Origin: Holophagaceae bacterium
Lineage (GTDB): Bacteria > Acidobacteriota > Holophagae > Holophagales > Holophagaceae
Length of the DNA: 64,000 bases
Assembly (NCBI GenBank): GCA_025361125.1
Contig: JANYBM010000064.1
Span: 1 to 64,000 of the forward strand
Direction of reading: 5' to 3'
In this document: one piece after another, positions 1 through 8,486 of the stretch
Layout: the number at the start of each line of letters is the position of its first letter
Numbering within the stretch: position 1 is the stretch's first letter
Made by a program: the position numbers and the translations under genes
The notes under the pieces: model-generated
Database searches by the model: none
Told to the model about the DNA's origin: nothing
Seen by the model: only the letters and a program-made list of their open reading frames with translations

Positions 1-362
1 TCGTTCTCGTAGAATTCGAGCTCCACCTGCATGTTGGGAGTGAGGAAATCCAGGTCGTCGCCCAGAACATCTTTGTTCACTTCCATCTGTTCATAGGTTT
101 CATTGTTCATGAAGACCAGGTGGTGTCCATCGTCATAAAGAAATTCCATGACGTGCTGCTCAAGCGATGCTCTATCCACTTTTTCCGCGGACCCAAAGCG
201 ATTTTCACGATTGATGCCGTCCTTCAGGCGCTTCATCTTGGTCTGCACACGGGCCGGCAGGTTGCCAGGGGTCTGATGCTCCACGGAAATCACGCGGCAG
301 AGCTCATTCTCAAAATTAACGATCATGCCTGCGCGGAGCTGGTTCGCATTGATGAAAGCCAT
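1..362 (-). CDS. efp: Translation elongation factor P, 5' part (C-terminus outside window)
   Basis: EF-P binds the ribosome next to the P site and relieves stalling at proline runs. The visible N-terminal ~120 residues cover the KOW-like domain and part of the first OB domain, including the family signatures FMNNETYEQ and a FRxGEK-like FGSAEK. The start ATG (MAFINANQLRAGM) follows GAGGAA by 5 nt; the ORF continues 4 codons further up to another ATG that has no such site. At the tip of the loop that enters the peptidyl-transferase centre the protein has PGN (Asn34) where E. coli has PGK (Lys34) and others have Arg34, so neither lysylation nor rhamnosylation of residue 34 is possible. The gene runs off the left edge, so the last domain is unseen. 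It lies downstream of tRNA-Val and of one copy of the hairpin repeat, on the same strand. Confidence 0.9.
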   Translation of the reverse strand, partial: MAFINANQLRAGMIVNFENELCRVISVEHQTPGNLPARVQTKMKRLKDGINRENRFGSAEKVDRASLEQHVMEFLYDDGHHLVFMNNETYEQMEVNKDVLGDDLDFLTPNMQVELEFYEN

Positions 363-405
363 GGGTTCCTCATTCATGAAGCAAAGGCGTAAAAGGCCCA
401 GATCA

Positions 406-523
406 GGGGCGCTAGGGTGTGTCCAGCGCTAGTTGGGTCAGACCACAACGGCGCCTCCAGCTATCGGACGCATTGCGCCCTCCTGCTCACTATGTTCGCA
501 GAGCTGGAGCCACTATGTCGGAT
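406..523 (-). repeat. Dispersed two-hairpin intergenic element, copy 1
   Basis: Read on the minus strand, this copy begins CGACATAGTGGCTCCAGCTC and closes its first stem with ATAGCTGGAG, so CTCCAGCT pairs with AGCTGGAG. A second, more degenerate GC-rich stem follows (GGCGCCGTT... against ...AGCGCCCC). It fills the gap between tRNA-Val and efp, on their strand. It matches four other copies in this window. Confidence 0.8.
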
Positions 524-547
524 AAAGGACGACAAGGTGCTTTTGGA

Positions 548-622
548 TGGTGGGCGTACCAGGATTCGAACCTGGGACTTCTACCGTGTGAAGGTAGCAC
601 TCTACCGCTGAGTTATACGCCC
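548..622 (-). tRNA. tRNA-Val (anticodon CAC)
   Basis: The reverse complement folds as a full cloverleaf. The acceptor stem GGGCGTA pairs with TACGCCC, and the discriminator A is followed by an encoded CCA. The anticodon stem CTACC/GGTAG encloses loop TTCACAC, giving anticodon CAC for GUG valine codons. The T arm contains GGTTCGAATCC. The gene is 75 nt including CCA, has no intron and stands alone. Confidence 0.95.
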
Positions 623-658
623 TGAGGCCCTCTAGAATAGCGAATCCACCCGTGTTGT

Positions 659-1897
659 CTACAGCGATTCCTTGTAAGCTAAGGCGAAAATCGGCGTGTC
701 CTGGGCCCTTAGGCCACAAAGGCCTATCCGTAGCCCCTTGGGTATGGGAACAACGAAAACACCGCGGTCTTTGAGTTTGCCAGCCGTTGCAAGCGGATCT
801 TCAGCCGGAAGCGTGACGAAAAACCCGCCCTGCCAGGGAACTCCAGGCAATTTTTCCATCCGGAGCGCAGCACTCAGCGAATGCGCTCGCGCATTGAGTT
901 TTTCCGACCAATGCCGGTGTTCATCCGCCAGCCTGGCCTGGGCCTTTCCATCCTTTGCCAAGCGCACCACCAGGGATTGGGGAGCCTTTGGCGCGTTGGA
1001 GAAAATCCCCCGGCAGGACATGGCCAATGCGGCCTGAAGCGAGGCATCCCGCGTCCAGGGAAACACCAGGGCCCCGACCCGGGCCCCGTAAAGGGTGAGG
1101 GTTTTGGAAACCGATAGCGATGCACCCACAAGTACCCGCCCTTCAAGCGCGAACCGCGCGTAATCCTGCAAGGCCTCCATCACCCCTGCAGGATCCGCGG
1201 CGTATTCCAGGTAGGCCAAATCCAAAAGCAGGGTGATGGGCCCCAAGTGGCAAAGCTCTCGAAGCACTTCCAGGATGGCCGCGCGACCCGCGGGACTCGT
1301 GCTGCGGCCCGTCGGATTGTGGCAGGGGTCGTTGAGCCAAACGAGCAGGCGCCCCTGTTTCACTAAGATGCTCTTGGCCTTTTCCATCAAGGCAAGAGCA
1401 TCAATGGCGCGACCGGGTTCCGGAATGGGAAACGTTTCGACACGGGCCCCATTTTCTTGGGCAAGGGTGTCGTAGGGACCCCAATAGGGCGCGAGGGTCA
1501 GGACCGCTTGTCCTGGCTCCAGAAAATTACGGATGGATAAAGCCAAGGCGCCACTGCCGCCAGGGGTGGCGCAGCCCGTGCCGAAGTGGGAAAGGTCCGG
1601 CCAGTAGCGCTGCACCATGGCCGTCAAATACGCCGGATCCCCGGCAATGGGCGCGTAGGGGGCGATTTCCATGGGCGTCAATTCTCGCCACAGCTCCATG
1701 ACCGTATCGAGGATCACCAATTGGCCGTTGTCATCCAGAAGCGCGCCTACGGTGGCATTGATGACGGTCTCGCCCTTCGCGGCGCGAATTCGAGCCTCTG
1801 TGTTCAGGGCGAAAATGGGATCGTCGGCGGGGAAGTCGCGTCGGGAGGGCAGCAGATTTTTGAGCATCAGGTTTCCATCTTTAGAAAACTCCAGCAT
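659..1897 (-). CDS. PLP-dependent class I/II aminotransferase
   Basis: Fold-type I aminotransferase of 412 residues. The PLP-binding lysine is K265 in SVSKTLTLYGARVG, which closely resembles the aspartate/aromatic aminotransferase motif SYSKNFGLYNERVG. The NDPCHNPTG motif (about 189-197) supplies the Asn that contacts the pyridine ring, and a GGSGAL motif near 113-118 should hold the phosphate. The start ATG has GGAGG 7 nt upstream. Family membership is clear; aspartate, tyrosine or another substrate cannot be decided from sequence. It is transcribed divergently from the glycosyltransferase with only 26 nt between the two start codons, so the two genes must share a very compact control region. 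Confidence 0.88.
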   Translation of the reverse strand: MLEFSKDGNLMLKNLLPSRRDFPADDPIFALNTEARIRAAKGETVINATVGALLDDNGQLVILDTVMELWRELTPMEIAPYAPIAGDPAYLTAMVQRYWPDLSHFGTGCATPGGSGALALSIRNFLEPGQAVLTLAPYWGPYDTLAQENGARVETFPIPEPGRAIDALALMEKAKSILVKQGRLLVWLNDPCHNPTGRSTSPAGRAAILEVLRELCHLGPITLLLDLAYLEYAADPAGVMEALQDYARFALEGRVLVGASLSVSKTLTLYGARVGALVFPWTRDASLQAALAMSCRGIFSNAPKAPQSLVVRLAKDGKAQARLADEHRHWSEKLNARAHSLSAALRMEKLPGVPWQGGFFVTLPAEDPLATAGKLKDRGVFVVPIPKGLRIGLCGLRAQDTPIFALAYKESL

Positions 1898-1923
1898 AGC
1901 GATCCTCCAGTCATGCTAAGAGC

Positions 1924-3051
1924 ATGCATTCTGTGGATTGGGCAGCTTGGGTCATTGGCGGGGCATGGCTGGTCATGCTGGGCATGCTGCACCGCAACTC
2001 AACCAAGCTCGATCAGCTTCCCGAAGCCCCGCCAACACCCAGCTACCATGGCCGTGTATGTCTCTGCATGCCCGCCAGGAATGAGGCCGCTGCCGTGGGT
2101 GGAGCTTTAGACTCATGGCTGGCCCAGGACTACCCAGGCTTCTTCCTTTGGGTAGTGGATGATGGCTCCACCGATGCCACCACCACTATCCTAGAAGAGA
2201 AATCCAGACTGCATCCCAACCGACTTCGGGTGCTCCGCAATGATTCGCTTCCCGTCGGCTGGTTGGGTAAAAATCATGCGTTGAATCTCGCCGTGCAGCA
2301 GCCTGAGGCCCTTGTCGCTGACTGGCTGCTTTTTGTGGACGCCGACGTTTATTCAACACCTGATCTGATGCGCCGGGTCTTCGCCTATCTGGATGACAAA
2401 CCTGCGGACATCCTGGCCTTGCTGTTCGCGGTGGATGCGGTGGGTCTCGTGGAACGTGTGGCGGTGCCTCTGGCAGTGCCGGGGTTTCTGGCATTGGTAC
2501 CGCCCCACCAGGTGCCGAATCCCCGCCACCCAGCCTTTGCGGGCATCGGGGCTTTCACACTGGTTAAACGGAGTGTTTATGACGCCATAGGTGGCCATGC
2601 CTGTGCGCCACTTGAAGCCGTGGACGACATGATGCTGGCGTACCGGATCAAGAAGGCGGGTTATATCAATCGCCTGGCTTGTGGTGGACCCATGTTGCAT
2701 TTGCGCATGTATCGGGGCCTGTTGGATCTCGTGCGGGGAATGCGCAAGAATACGGCGAGTCTGCCAGGTTGGTGGGCCATTCCTGTAGCAGTCCCATTGC
2801 TGCTGGTGAGTTACCTGTCGCCCCTTTGGCTGCCATGGGTGGGGCATCCCATTCTGGGCTTCCTGGTTTGGATTCTGACCCCGGCCATCGCTGGGGATGC
2901 CTCCCAGCGCATCACAGGGAAACCCATGGACTGGATCTGGGTCTTCTGGCCTGTGAATGGCTTGATCCTGGGCGCCGGGATGCTTTGGGCCTTCTGGGAC
3001 CGTGCTTGGGGGGTGAACACTTGGCGTGGGCGCAAGGTTGGGTTGAGCTGA
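1924..3051 (+). CDS. Family 2 glycosyltransferase with C-terminal membrane segments
   Basis: GT-A fold transferase of 375 residues. An N-terminal hydrophobic segment (about 6-24) is followed by the nucleotide-sugar-binding region CMPARNE, VVDDGSTD and the metal-binding FVDADVY. LPVGWLGKNHAL and the acceptor-side DDMMLAYRIKKAG motif resemble carotenoid and hopanoid-associated glucosyltransferases (CruC/CrtQ/HpnB type). Two to three C-terminal transmembrane helices (about 290-355) place it in the inner membrane. No carotenoid or hopanoid genes lie nearby, so the lipid acceptor is unknown. The substrate assignment is inference only. Confidence 0.8.
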   Translation: MHSVDWAAWVIGGAWLVMLGMLHRNSTKLDQLPEAPPTPSYHGRVCLCMPARNEAAAVGGALDSWLAQDYPGFFLWVVDDGSTDATTTILEEKSRLHPNRLRVLRNDSLPVGWLGKNHALNLAVQQPEALVADWLLFVDADVYSTPDLMRRVFAYLDDKPADILALLFAVDAVGLVERVAVPLAVPGFLALVPPHQVPNPRHPAFAGIGAFTLVKRSVYDAIGGHACAPLEAVDDMMLAYRIKKAGYINRLACGGPMLHLRMYRGLLDLVRGMRKNTASLPGWWAIPVAVPLLLVSYLSPLWLPWVGHPILGFLVWILTPAIAGDASQRITGKPMDWIWVFWPVNGLILGAGMLWAFWDRAWGVNTWRGRKVGLS

Positions 3052-3186
3052 GCACCCCATTTAAAGAAACAATCCTTGGATGAAAATATTTCTTGTTTTT
3101 TTCGCTTTTTGACTCATCCTTGTCCTATCGCCTCAATAGAAGTCCTCAAGCGGCATCCGCAGGGCCTTCATCCCACCCCACGCAGC

Positions 3187-3202
3187 GGTTCCGAGCGGAA
3201 CC
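3187..3202. promoter_or_regulatory. Perfect 16-bp palindrome upstream of recA, candidate LexA-type operator
   Basis: GGTTCCGAGCGGAACC is an inverted repeat with 6-nt arms and a 4-nt spacer, located 37 nt before the recA start. recA is normally under SOS control, and LexA boxes vary greatly between phyla; a GGTT/AACC palindrome resembles, but is two bases shorter than, the Geobacter LexA motif. No lexA gene is in the window. Confidence 0.5.
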
Positions 3203-3239
3203 GGGTCATCATATTTTCAGTTTTCCCGCAGGAGCGCCC

Positions 3240-4298
3240 ATGGCCGCCAGCACAGAACAAGAAGAGCGACTTAAAGTCCTGAACCGCACCCTGGCCGACA
3301 TAGATCGGGCTTTCGGCAAGGGCTCCATCATGAAACTCGGCGATCGTATGAGCAACGCTGAAGGCATTGAAGTCATCTCTACGGGTTCCATCAGCCTCGA
3401 TTCTGCGCTCGGTGTCGGGGGCGTTCCCAAGGGCCGCGTGATCGAGATCTATGGCCCCGAAGCCAGCGGCAAGACCACCCTTGCCCTCCACATAGTGGCC
3501 CAGGCCCAAAAGAAAGGTGGCTTGGCCGCGATCATTGACGCCGAACATGCGCTGGATCCCGAATACGCCCGGAGGCTTGGGGTGGACGTGGACAACCTCT
3601 TCATCAGCCAACCCGATAGCGGCGAGCAGGCCCTGGAAATCTGCGACCAGCTGGTTCGCAGCGGTGCCCTCGACATCATCGTCATTGATTCAGTGGCGGC
3701 GCTGGTGCCGAAAGCCGAAATAGATGGCGAGATGGGCGAAAGCCATATGGGACTGCAGGCACGGCTTATGAGCCAAGCGCTGCGCAAGATGACCGCCACC
3801 ATTTCGAAGACGAATACTTGCGTGGTCTTCATCAACCAGATCCGAATGAAGATTGGTGTGATGTTCGGCAGCCCCGAGACCACAACCGGCGGCAATGCGC
3901 TGAAGTTCTACGCCTCTGTGCGGTTGGATGTGCGCAGCGTTCAAAGCATCAAAGGCAATACCGGCGATCCCCTCGTGTCCGCCAAAGACGAAGACAGCTC
4001 CGTCATCGGTAAGAAGACCAAAGTGAAGGTCGTCAAGAACAAGGTGGCGCCGCCCCTCAAGGTCGCCACCTTCGACATCATGTACGGCGAGGGTATCAGC
4101 CGTACCTCGGAACTGGTGGAACTTGGCACTCAGCTGGAGATCATCCAGAAGAGCGGCTCCTGGTACAGCTACAAGGAGTCACGTCTCGGCCAGGGAGCCG
4201 AGAACGTGAAGAAGCTATTCATCGACAACCCCGAACTCGCCGACGAAGTCGAGACTCAGATCCGCGAGAAGCTGGGGCTGAAGGTCAGCGGAAGCTAA
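3240..4298 (+). CDS. recA: Recombinase A
   Basis: RecA forms filaments on single-stranded DNA, promotes strand exchange and triggers LexA cleavage. The Walker A motif GPEASGKT is at residues 72-79; [20 protein letters not shown] and the L2 loop [15 protein letters not shown] are intact. The ATG at 3240 ([11 protein letters not shown]) is preceded by a CAGGAG site and gives 352 residues, the usual size; the longer ORF from 3093 runs through the regulatory region and is rejected. Between [11 protein letters not shown] and [12 protein letters not shown] there is an extra stretch (about 239-254, [16 protein letters not shown]), some 10 residues longer than in E. coli RecA. No recX follows; the next gene is convergent. 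Confidence 0.97.
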   Translation: MAASTEQEERLKVLNRTLADIDRAFGKGSIMKLGDRMSNAEGIEVISTGSISLDSALGVGGVPKGRVIEIYGPEASGKTTLALHIVAQAQKKGGLAAIIDAEHALDPEYARRLGVDVDNLFISQPDSGEQALEICDQLVRSGALDIIVIDSVAALVPKAEIDGEMGESHMGLQARLMSQALRKMTATISKTNTCVVFINQIRMKIGVMFGSPETTTGGNALKFYASVRLDVRSVQSIKGNTGDPLVSAKDEDSSVIGKKTKVKVVKNKVAPPLKVATFDIMYGEGISRTSELVELGTQLEIIQKSGSWYSYKESRLGQGAENVKKLFIDNPELADEVETQIREKLGLKVSGS

Positions 4299-4329
4299 AT
4301 CGCCTCCATCAAATCACGGGCCGTTTCCA

Positions 4330-5640
4330 TTACCTTAAACGAGTAGTACTTTGCTTCAATTCGTTGGCTAGGGCCTTAGCCTGCGATGCGTCCAGCTTTG
4401 CTAGCCTGACCAGAGCATCCTGCATCCCGGACTCGTCTCGAGCCTTAGCGCAGGCACGGATCAGGTCCGCCCACCAATCGGTCCGAAAGGGAGATAGGCC
4501 AAGAGCCGTTCGGTAGTATCGGACTGCCACTGCAAACTGGTGCAGATTCATCTGCGCCTCGCCCAAGTGCTCCCAACCTTCCGCATTGTCTGGCACGAGA
4601 TCCAGCCCCCGGGTTAGGGCTTCGGTGGCTTCCTCTGCTCGTCGGGTTTCCAGCAACAGGGCACCCAGATTAAGCCAGGCAATTCCATATCGAGGACTTA
4701 GGGCCAGGGCTCGACGATACGCCGCTTCAGATTCTTGGAAGCGATTGACCAACTGCAAGCTGGCACCCAGATTGTTCCAGACTTTGGGTGAATCTTTACG
4801 CAGGGCCAGGGAACGGTCGTAAGCCTCAATGCGTTCCTGGATTCGCTCCGGTTCAAGGGCTGGCTCCAGAGAATTGGCATAGGCGAACCATGCATCAGGA
4901 TCTCCCGGGGCACTTTTTAACCAAGCTCGGGTGAAGGCATCCCAGGCCGGTTGGTTGGCTGGGTTGGAGGCGAGGGTGTCAATAAAACCTGGCATTTGAA
5001 AGTCAGTCGCGAGGAATTCATCTGCTGATTTGGCACTGGGGTCGTCGATCAAATCGAGGATCCATCGCGCTGGCACCGAGAAATGGATGGCCGAGCTATT
5101 CGTGAAGATGAAGGTGGTCAGGCCCAGCAAGTGGCCAGACTCGTCGAAAAGCCCACCACCACTGGACCCGGGGGCTGTAATGGTGTTGCTTTGCAATACT
5201 TCGGATCCGAGGTAAGCCCAAAGGCCAGTGATCTTCCCTGCCGAAGGTTGCGGCCCTTGCCCGGCTGGGAACCCAATGGCAATAACGGTCTGACCGACAG
5301 TGGGTGTGGTCGCCACTATCGGCACCACTGGCAACGACAATCCCGGTACGACCAGCACACTCAAATCTCGGCGCAGGTCATCCTTCCGGGATAAAACCTG
5401 CCAGATCTGCGAGCCTGAGGAAACGCTCACACTGAGGGCTCCCGAAGTCACGTGGGCGTTGGTGGCCACCAGACCAGGACCAACCACCACGCCACTTCCT
5501 TGACGGATGGATCCCTGGCCCTGATTGGCCAGCACCTTCACAACGCTCAGGGTCGGGGGATGAGGTTCCTGGGCAACCGAAAGCGCACCCCAAAAGCAGA
5601 AGAGGGCAACAATTCGTTTGCTGCTAAACCATTGCTTCAT
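4330..5640 (-). CDS. Secreted trypsin-like serine protease with TPR domain
   Basis: 436 residues: signal peptide (about 1-23), an S1C-like protease domain (about 30-210) and TPR repeats (about 270-400). The catalytic triad is visible as H63 (ATNAHV), D92 (RRDLSVL) and S160 (APGSSGGGL). There is no PDZ domain, so it differs from canonical DegP; the C-terminal TPRs probably bind partners or substrates in the periplasm. The gene is convergent with recA (about 30 nt between stops), and its upstream region contains two hairpin-repeat copies. Substrate and physiological role are not evident. Confidence 0.85.
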   Translation of the reverse strand: MKQWFSSKRIVALFCFWGALSVAQEPHPPTLSVVKVLANQGQGSIRQGSGVVVGPGLVATNAHVTSGALSVSVSSGSQIWQVLSRKDDLRRDLSVLVVPGLSLPVVPIVATTPTVGQTVIAIGFPAGQGPQPSAGKITGLWAYLGSEVLQSNTITAPGSSGGGLFDESGHLLGLTTFIFTNSSAIHFSVPARWILDLIDDPSAKSADEFLATDFQMPGFIDTLASNPANQPAWDAFTRAWLKSAPGDPDAWFAYANSLEPALEPERIQERIEAYDRSLALRKDSPKVWNNLGASLQLVNRFQESEAAYRRALALSPRYGIAWLNLGALLLETRRAEEATEALTRGLDLVPDNAEGWEHLGEAQMNLHQFAVAVRYYRTALGLSPFRTDWWADLIRACAKARDESGMQDALVRLAKLDASQAKALANELKQSTTRLR

Positions 5641-5732
5641 AATAGTTTGGACCCTGAAGACAAAAGTTGGAGAGGGGGCTGCAACGCACCCTCAACCCGC
5701 AGTTCAGACCACCCATCGCGGGGTCCTACATT

Positions 5733-5868
5733 CGACATAAAGGCTCCAGCACTGGCGAACATAGTGGGCGGGAAGACTCCGCATCCACAAGCATAGCCAG
5801 TGGGAGCGCAGACTGCCCCAGATAGCTGGAGATGCAGTAGCGCCCTGGTCAGAAATGCGCTGGCCTGT
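5733..5868 (+). repeat. Dispersed two-hairpin intergenic element, copy 2
   Basis: Begins CGACATAAAGGCTCCAGC and closes with GATAGCTGGAG. Like copy 5, it has about 30 nt of extra sequence in the apical part of hairpin 1. The second hairpin is poorly preserved (GCCCTGGTCAG...GCTGGCC). It lies in the 479-nt gene-free stretch 5641-6119 upstream of the protease, pointing away from it. Its 3' boundary is approximate. Confidence 0.75.
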
Positions 5869-6004
5869 ATTCGATATGAGGCCTGCCTACGCCCTCCGGC
5901 CAACTCCGGAGCAGCACCCATCGCGTCGGCCTATGATCGGTATCGGGGGCCACAAGGGCTTCGATCTAGCTCAGAGCATAACCAATCGCTTCGGCCGTTT
6001 TGGC
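5869..6004. other. Non-coding spacer between repeat copies 2 and 3
   Basis: Part of the 479-nt gap between the protease and the DUF1444-like gene. I see no supported ORF, tRNA or obvious promoter here; short GC-rich stretches such as CTCCGGCCAACTCCGGAG form a local hairpin (about 5894-5911). It may be a decayed further part of the repeat cluster. Confidence 0.4.
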
Positions 6005-6123
6005 CGACATAGAGGCTCCAACTCCGCAAACGAAGTAAGCGGGAGGGTGCACTGCCCCCGATAGTTGAAGGGGCCGTTACGCCTTGGCCAGAAAAGCGGT
6101 GGCCAAGACGCAACAGCCCCTAA
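6005..6123 (+). repeat. Dispersed two-hairpin intergenic element, copy 3
   Basis: Hairpin 1 runs from GGCTCCAACTC to GATAGTTGAAGGGGCC; here CCAACT faces AGTTG, where copies 1, 2 and 5 have CCAGCT facing AGCTGG, a compensatory pair change. Hairpin 2 is nearly perfect: GTTACGCCTTGGCCA pairs with TGGCCAAGACGCAAC and the base is GGGGC/GCCCC. The copy ends CCCCTAA and touches the stop codon of the minus-strand gene at 6120. Confidence 0.85.
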
Positions 6124-7391
6124 TCTTCACCCTGAACGCCAAGTACGGCTTCACGCAGGTTATTGGGCAAGGGTGTGGCGGTCTGGACGGTGTTCAGAGG
6201 GGCACCTGGCGTGTTGAGGGCGTTGGCCGCTGCGGGAGTCGTGGGTCTGGGTGCTGGTTTGGGGGCTGTGTCTTGGCCCATCGCCTTCATTTGCTCAGCG
6301 GTCGCGAAAACTTCGAGCCGCTCCAGTTGCTCGGCGGTGGGAAATCCATCAAAGCGACTGCGGCGCGGACCCCAAAGGGGAATGGTTTTACCCCGGAGCT
6401 CTTGGATGCGCGGCAGACTTGGGCGGAAATAGATGCCAAGCGATTCGCCATCGGCCCTCACGAATGCAATGAGATCCACTTCGGGCAGGGCAATGGGATT
6501 GCCCTCATTCCAAGTGGCGTAGGTCAAAGTACGGCCCTGGCTATTGCGCAGTGTGCCTAAAGGCATAGGCCACGCCATGCCATCCATGGCAGGATCCAGA
6601 GCGCGATCTTGAGCCCGTAGCGCTTGCAACAGGTCCAACTGGCGTAGTTCTCGTTGGGGTTGGGCGATGGGGTGGGGGTCCTGCATATTGGCCGGCACCA
6701 GCTTTTTTTCCACCTGGGTCATGATCGTCGCCAGCAATACTTGATCGGTAGTGCCGATGACCTTCGTGGCGGCTTCCAGGAGTTTCGGCAAAAGCACCTG
6801 CGGTGCCACCAGCAGTGTGTCCGCGGTCGGAATAGCCAGGAAGTGATTCTGGCCAGGGAAAAGGTGGTCCCATAATTCCGGCAACAGCAACAGGGCCGAA
6901 GACCCCACAAAGGGGTCATGAAACGTGCTTTGGTAGATGCCACTGGGCAAACGTTCGAAACTCGCCTCTTTCGCCTTCTCGTGAAGGTTGTACAAGGCCT
7001 GGTCCACCACTTCTTCCAGGCTCGTTTCAAACAACACCGCCCAGGCTTTGGTGAGCCTGTGTTCACCAATGCGTACCCGAAGCGTCAGCCCTTCGCAGAA
7101 TGGGCGATGAAAAACGCCATCGCGCTCCCCAACCCAATGCGGAACCAATTCGGGCAACACTTCGTACTGGGCGAACTTCCAGGGTTCCGGTAAAGCGATG
7201 CCAGCCTGGTGCAAGTCGGCCACTGCGTCCAGGTACGTCACGCGCTCCAGGGTGCTGAAGTGAACGAAATCTTTGGTGAGTTCGTCCAACCCAGGCAGAT
7301 CTGGAGGCAGCGACCGCTCCGACAGCAGGGCGCCCAGCTCCGGGCGGGGGACTTCGTCAGTGTGTTTAAAGAACCTGGAAAACAAGGCCAT
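6120..7391 (-). CDS. DUF1444-like protein of unknown function
   Basis: 423 residues, soluble, no signal peptide. The central part (SFHDPFVGSSALLLLPELW followed by HFLAIPTADTLLVAP) resembles the DUF1444/YtpQ family, in which a short motif about surviving in bacterial cytoplasm is conserved but no biochemical role is known. The last ~60 residues are Ala/Pro/Thr-rich and look disordered. The stop codon overlaps the end of repeat copy 3. It is divergent from moaA with 70 nt between starts. The family resemblance was judged by eye and needs a profile search. Confidence 0.6.
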   Translation of the reverse strand: MALFSRFFKHTDEVPRPELGALLSERSLPPDLPGLDELTKDFVHFSTLERVTYLDAVADLHQAGIALPEPWKFAQYEVLPELVPHWVGERDGVFHRPFCEGLTLRVRIGEHRLTKAWAVLFETSLEEVVDQALYNLHEKAKEASFERLPSGIYQSTFHDPFVGSSALLLLPELWDHLFPGQNHFLAIPTADTLLVAPQVLLPKLLEAATKVIGTTDQVLLATIMTQVEKKLVPANMQDPHPIAQPQRELRQLDLLQALRAQDRALDPAMDGMAWPMPLGTLRNSQGRTLTYATWNEGNPIALPEVDLIAFVRADGESLGIYFRPSLPRIQELRGKTIPLWGPRRSRFDGFPTAEQLERLEVFATAEQMKAMGQDTAPKPAPRPTTPAAANALNTPGAPLNTVQTATPLPNNLREAVLGVQGED

Positions 7392-7461
7392 GGCAGCATC
7401 TCATCCGAATCTTCCATGTTTGCGCGAAAAGGGGCTGCTGTCAGCGTCTATTCTGGAAGCT

Positions 7462-8469
7462 ATGAAGCTGTTGGATACCTTTTCCCGCCCCTTGGGGGCC
7501 TTGCGCATCTCGGTGACGGACCGCTGCAACTTCCGCTGTCCCTATTGCATGCCCCGGGAAGTCTTTGGCGCGGATTATCCGTTCATGGACCGGTTGGATA
7601 TCCTCAGATTCGAGGAAATCGAAAGGTTGGTTGGCCTTTTTGTGGGCTTGGGCGTGCGCAAGGTGAGGCTCACGGGTGGGGAACCCTTGTTGAGAAAAAG
7701 CCTCCCGGATCTCGTGGCGCGTATCGTACGAATTCCGGGCGTTGATGATCTGGCCCTCACGACGAATGGGGTGCTCTTGCCGGAATTTGCTCAGGCTTTG
7801 AAGGATGCAGGGCTTAAACGATTGACCGTGAGCCTCGACACATTGAATGCCGACAGATTCAGAAAACTAAGCGATTCGGAAATTCCGCTTACGCGTGTGC
7901 TCTCAGGTCTTGCAGCCGCTCGCAGCGCAGGATTCGCCCCCATCAAGCTCAATTGCGTGCTGCAACGCGGCATCAATGAGGATGAAATCCTGAATCTTGC
8001 AACCTTCGCGCGGGAGGGCGGGCACATCCTGCGTTTCATCGAATTCATGGATGTGGGCACCCAGAACGGCTGGAAACTGGATGCGGTCGTGCCCATAGAC
8101 GAAGTCCTGGCCAAAATAACAGCTTTAGGGGAGATCGAGCCCATCGAAGATTCCAAGACCGGGCGCGTGGCGGAACGCTGGCGCTATCGCGATGGCTCGG
8201 GAGAATTCGGTGTCATCGCCTCGGTCACGAAAGCATTTTGCGGAGGCTGCGACCGGGCGCGCCTCAGCGCCGAAGGAGCCCTCTATACCTGCCTGTTCGC
8301 CGGGTCTGGCGTCAACCTGAAAACAGCGCTCAGAAATGGGTCCAGCGACTCCGACCTTCGTGCCCTCATTGTGAGCTCATGGAAGCGGCGCGATGACCAC
8401 TATTCCGAGCTGCGCAGCTCCAACACCCCACCCACGCGGAAAGTGGAAATGTTTCACATTGGTGGATAG
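7462..8469 (+). CDS. moaA: GTP 3',8-cyclase (molybdenum cofactor biosynthesis)
   Basis: Radical-SAM enzyme that starts molybdopterin synthesis by rearranging GTP. The N-terminal cluster motif is C22-N-F-R-C26-P-Y-C29, followed by RLTGGEPLLR. The C-terminal substrate-binding cluster is CGGCDRARLSAEGALYTC, and the protein ends in the conserved double glycine (FHIGG). The ATG at 7462 (MKLLDTFSRPLGALRISVTDRC) with TGGAAG upstream gives 335 residues, the family size; the ORF extends to 7273 but this would add 63 unrelated residues overlapping the divergent gene. moaC and other moa genes are not adjacent; molybdate uptake genes lie at 30.7-34.9 kb. Confidence 0.95.
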   Translation: MKLLDTFSRPLGALRISVTDRCNFRCPYCMPREVFGADYPFMDRLDILRFEEIERLVGLFVGLGVRKVRLTGGEPLLRKSLPDLVARIVRIPGVDDLALTTNGVLLPEFAQALKDAGLKRLTVSLDTLNADRFRKLSDSEIPLTRVLSGLAAARSAGFAPIKLNCVLQRGINEDEILNLATFAREGGHILRFIEFMDVGTQNGWKLDAVVPIDEVLAKITALGEIEPIEDSKTGRVAERWRYRDGSGEFGVIASVTKAFCGGCDRARLSAEGALYTCLFAGSGVNLKTALRNGSSDSDLRALIVSSWKRRDDHYSELRSSNTPPTRKVEMFHIGG

Positions 8470-8486
8470 GCAAGCTGATTCACGGC

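Noticed and set aside
3065-3106. Terminator after the glycosyltransferase (AAGAAA ... TTTCTT plus T run)
   Set aside because: The stem is only A/T pairs with a long loop, too weak to support a terminator call.
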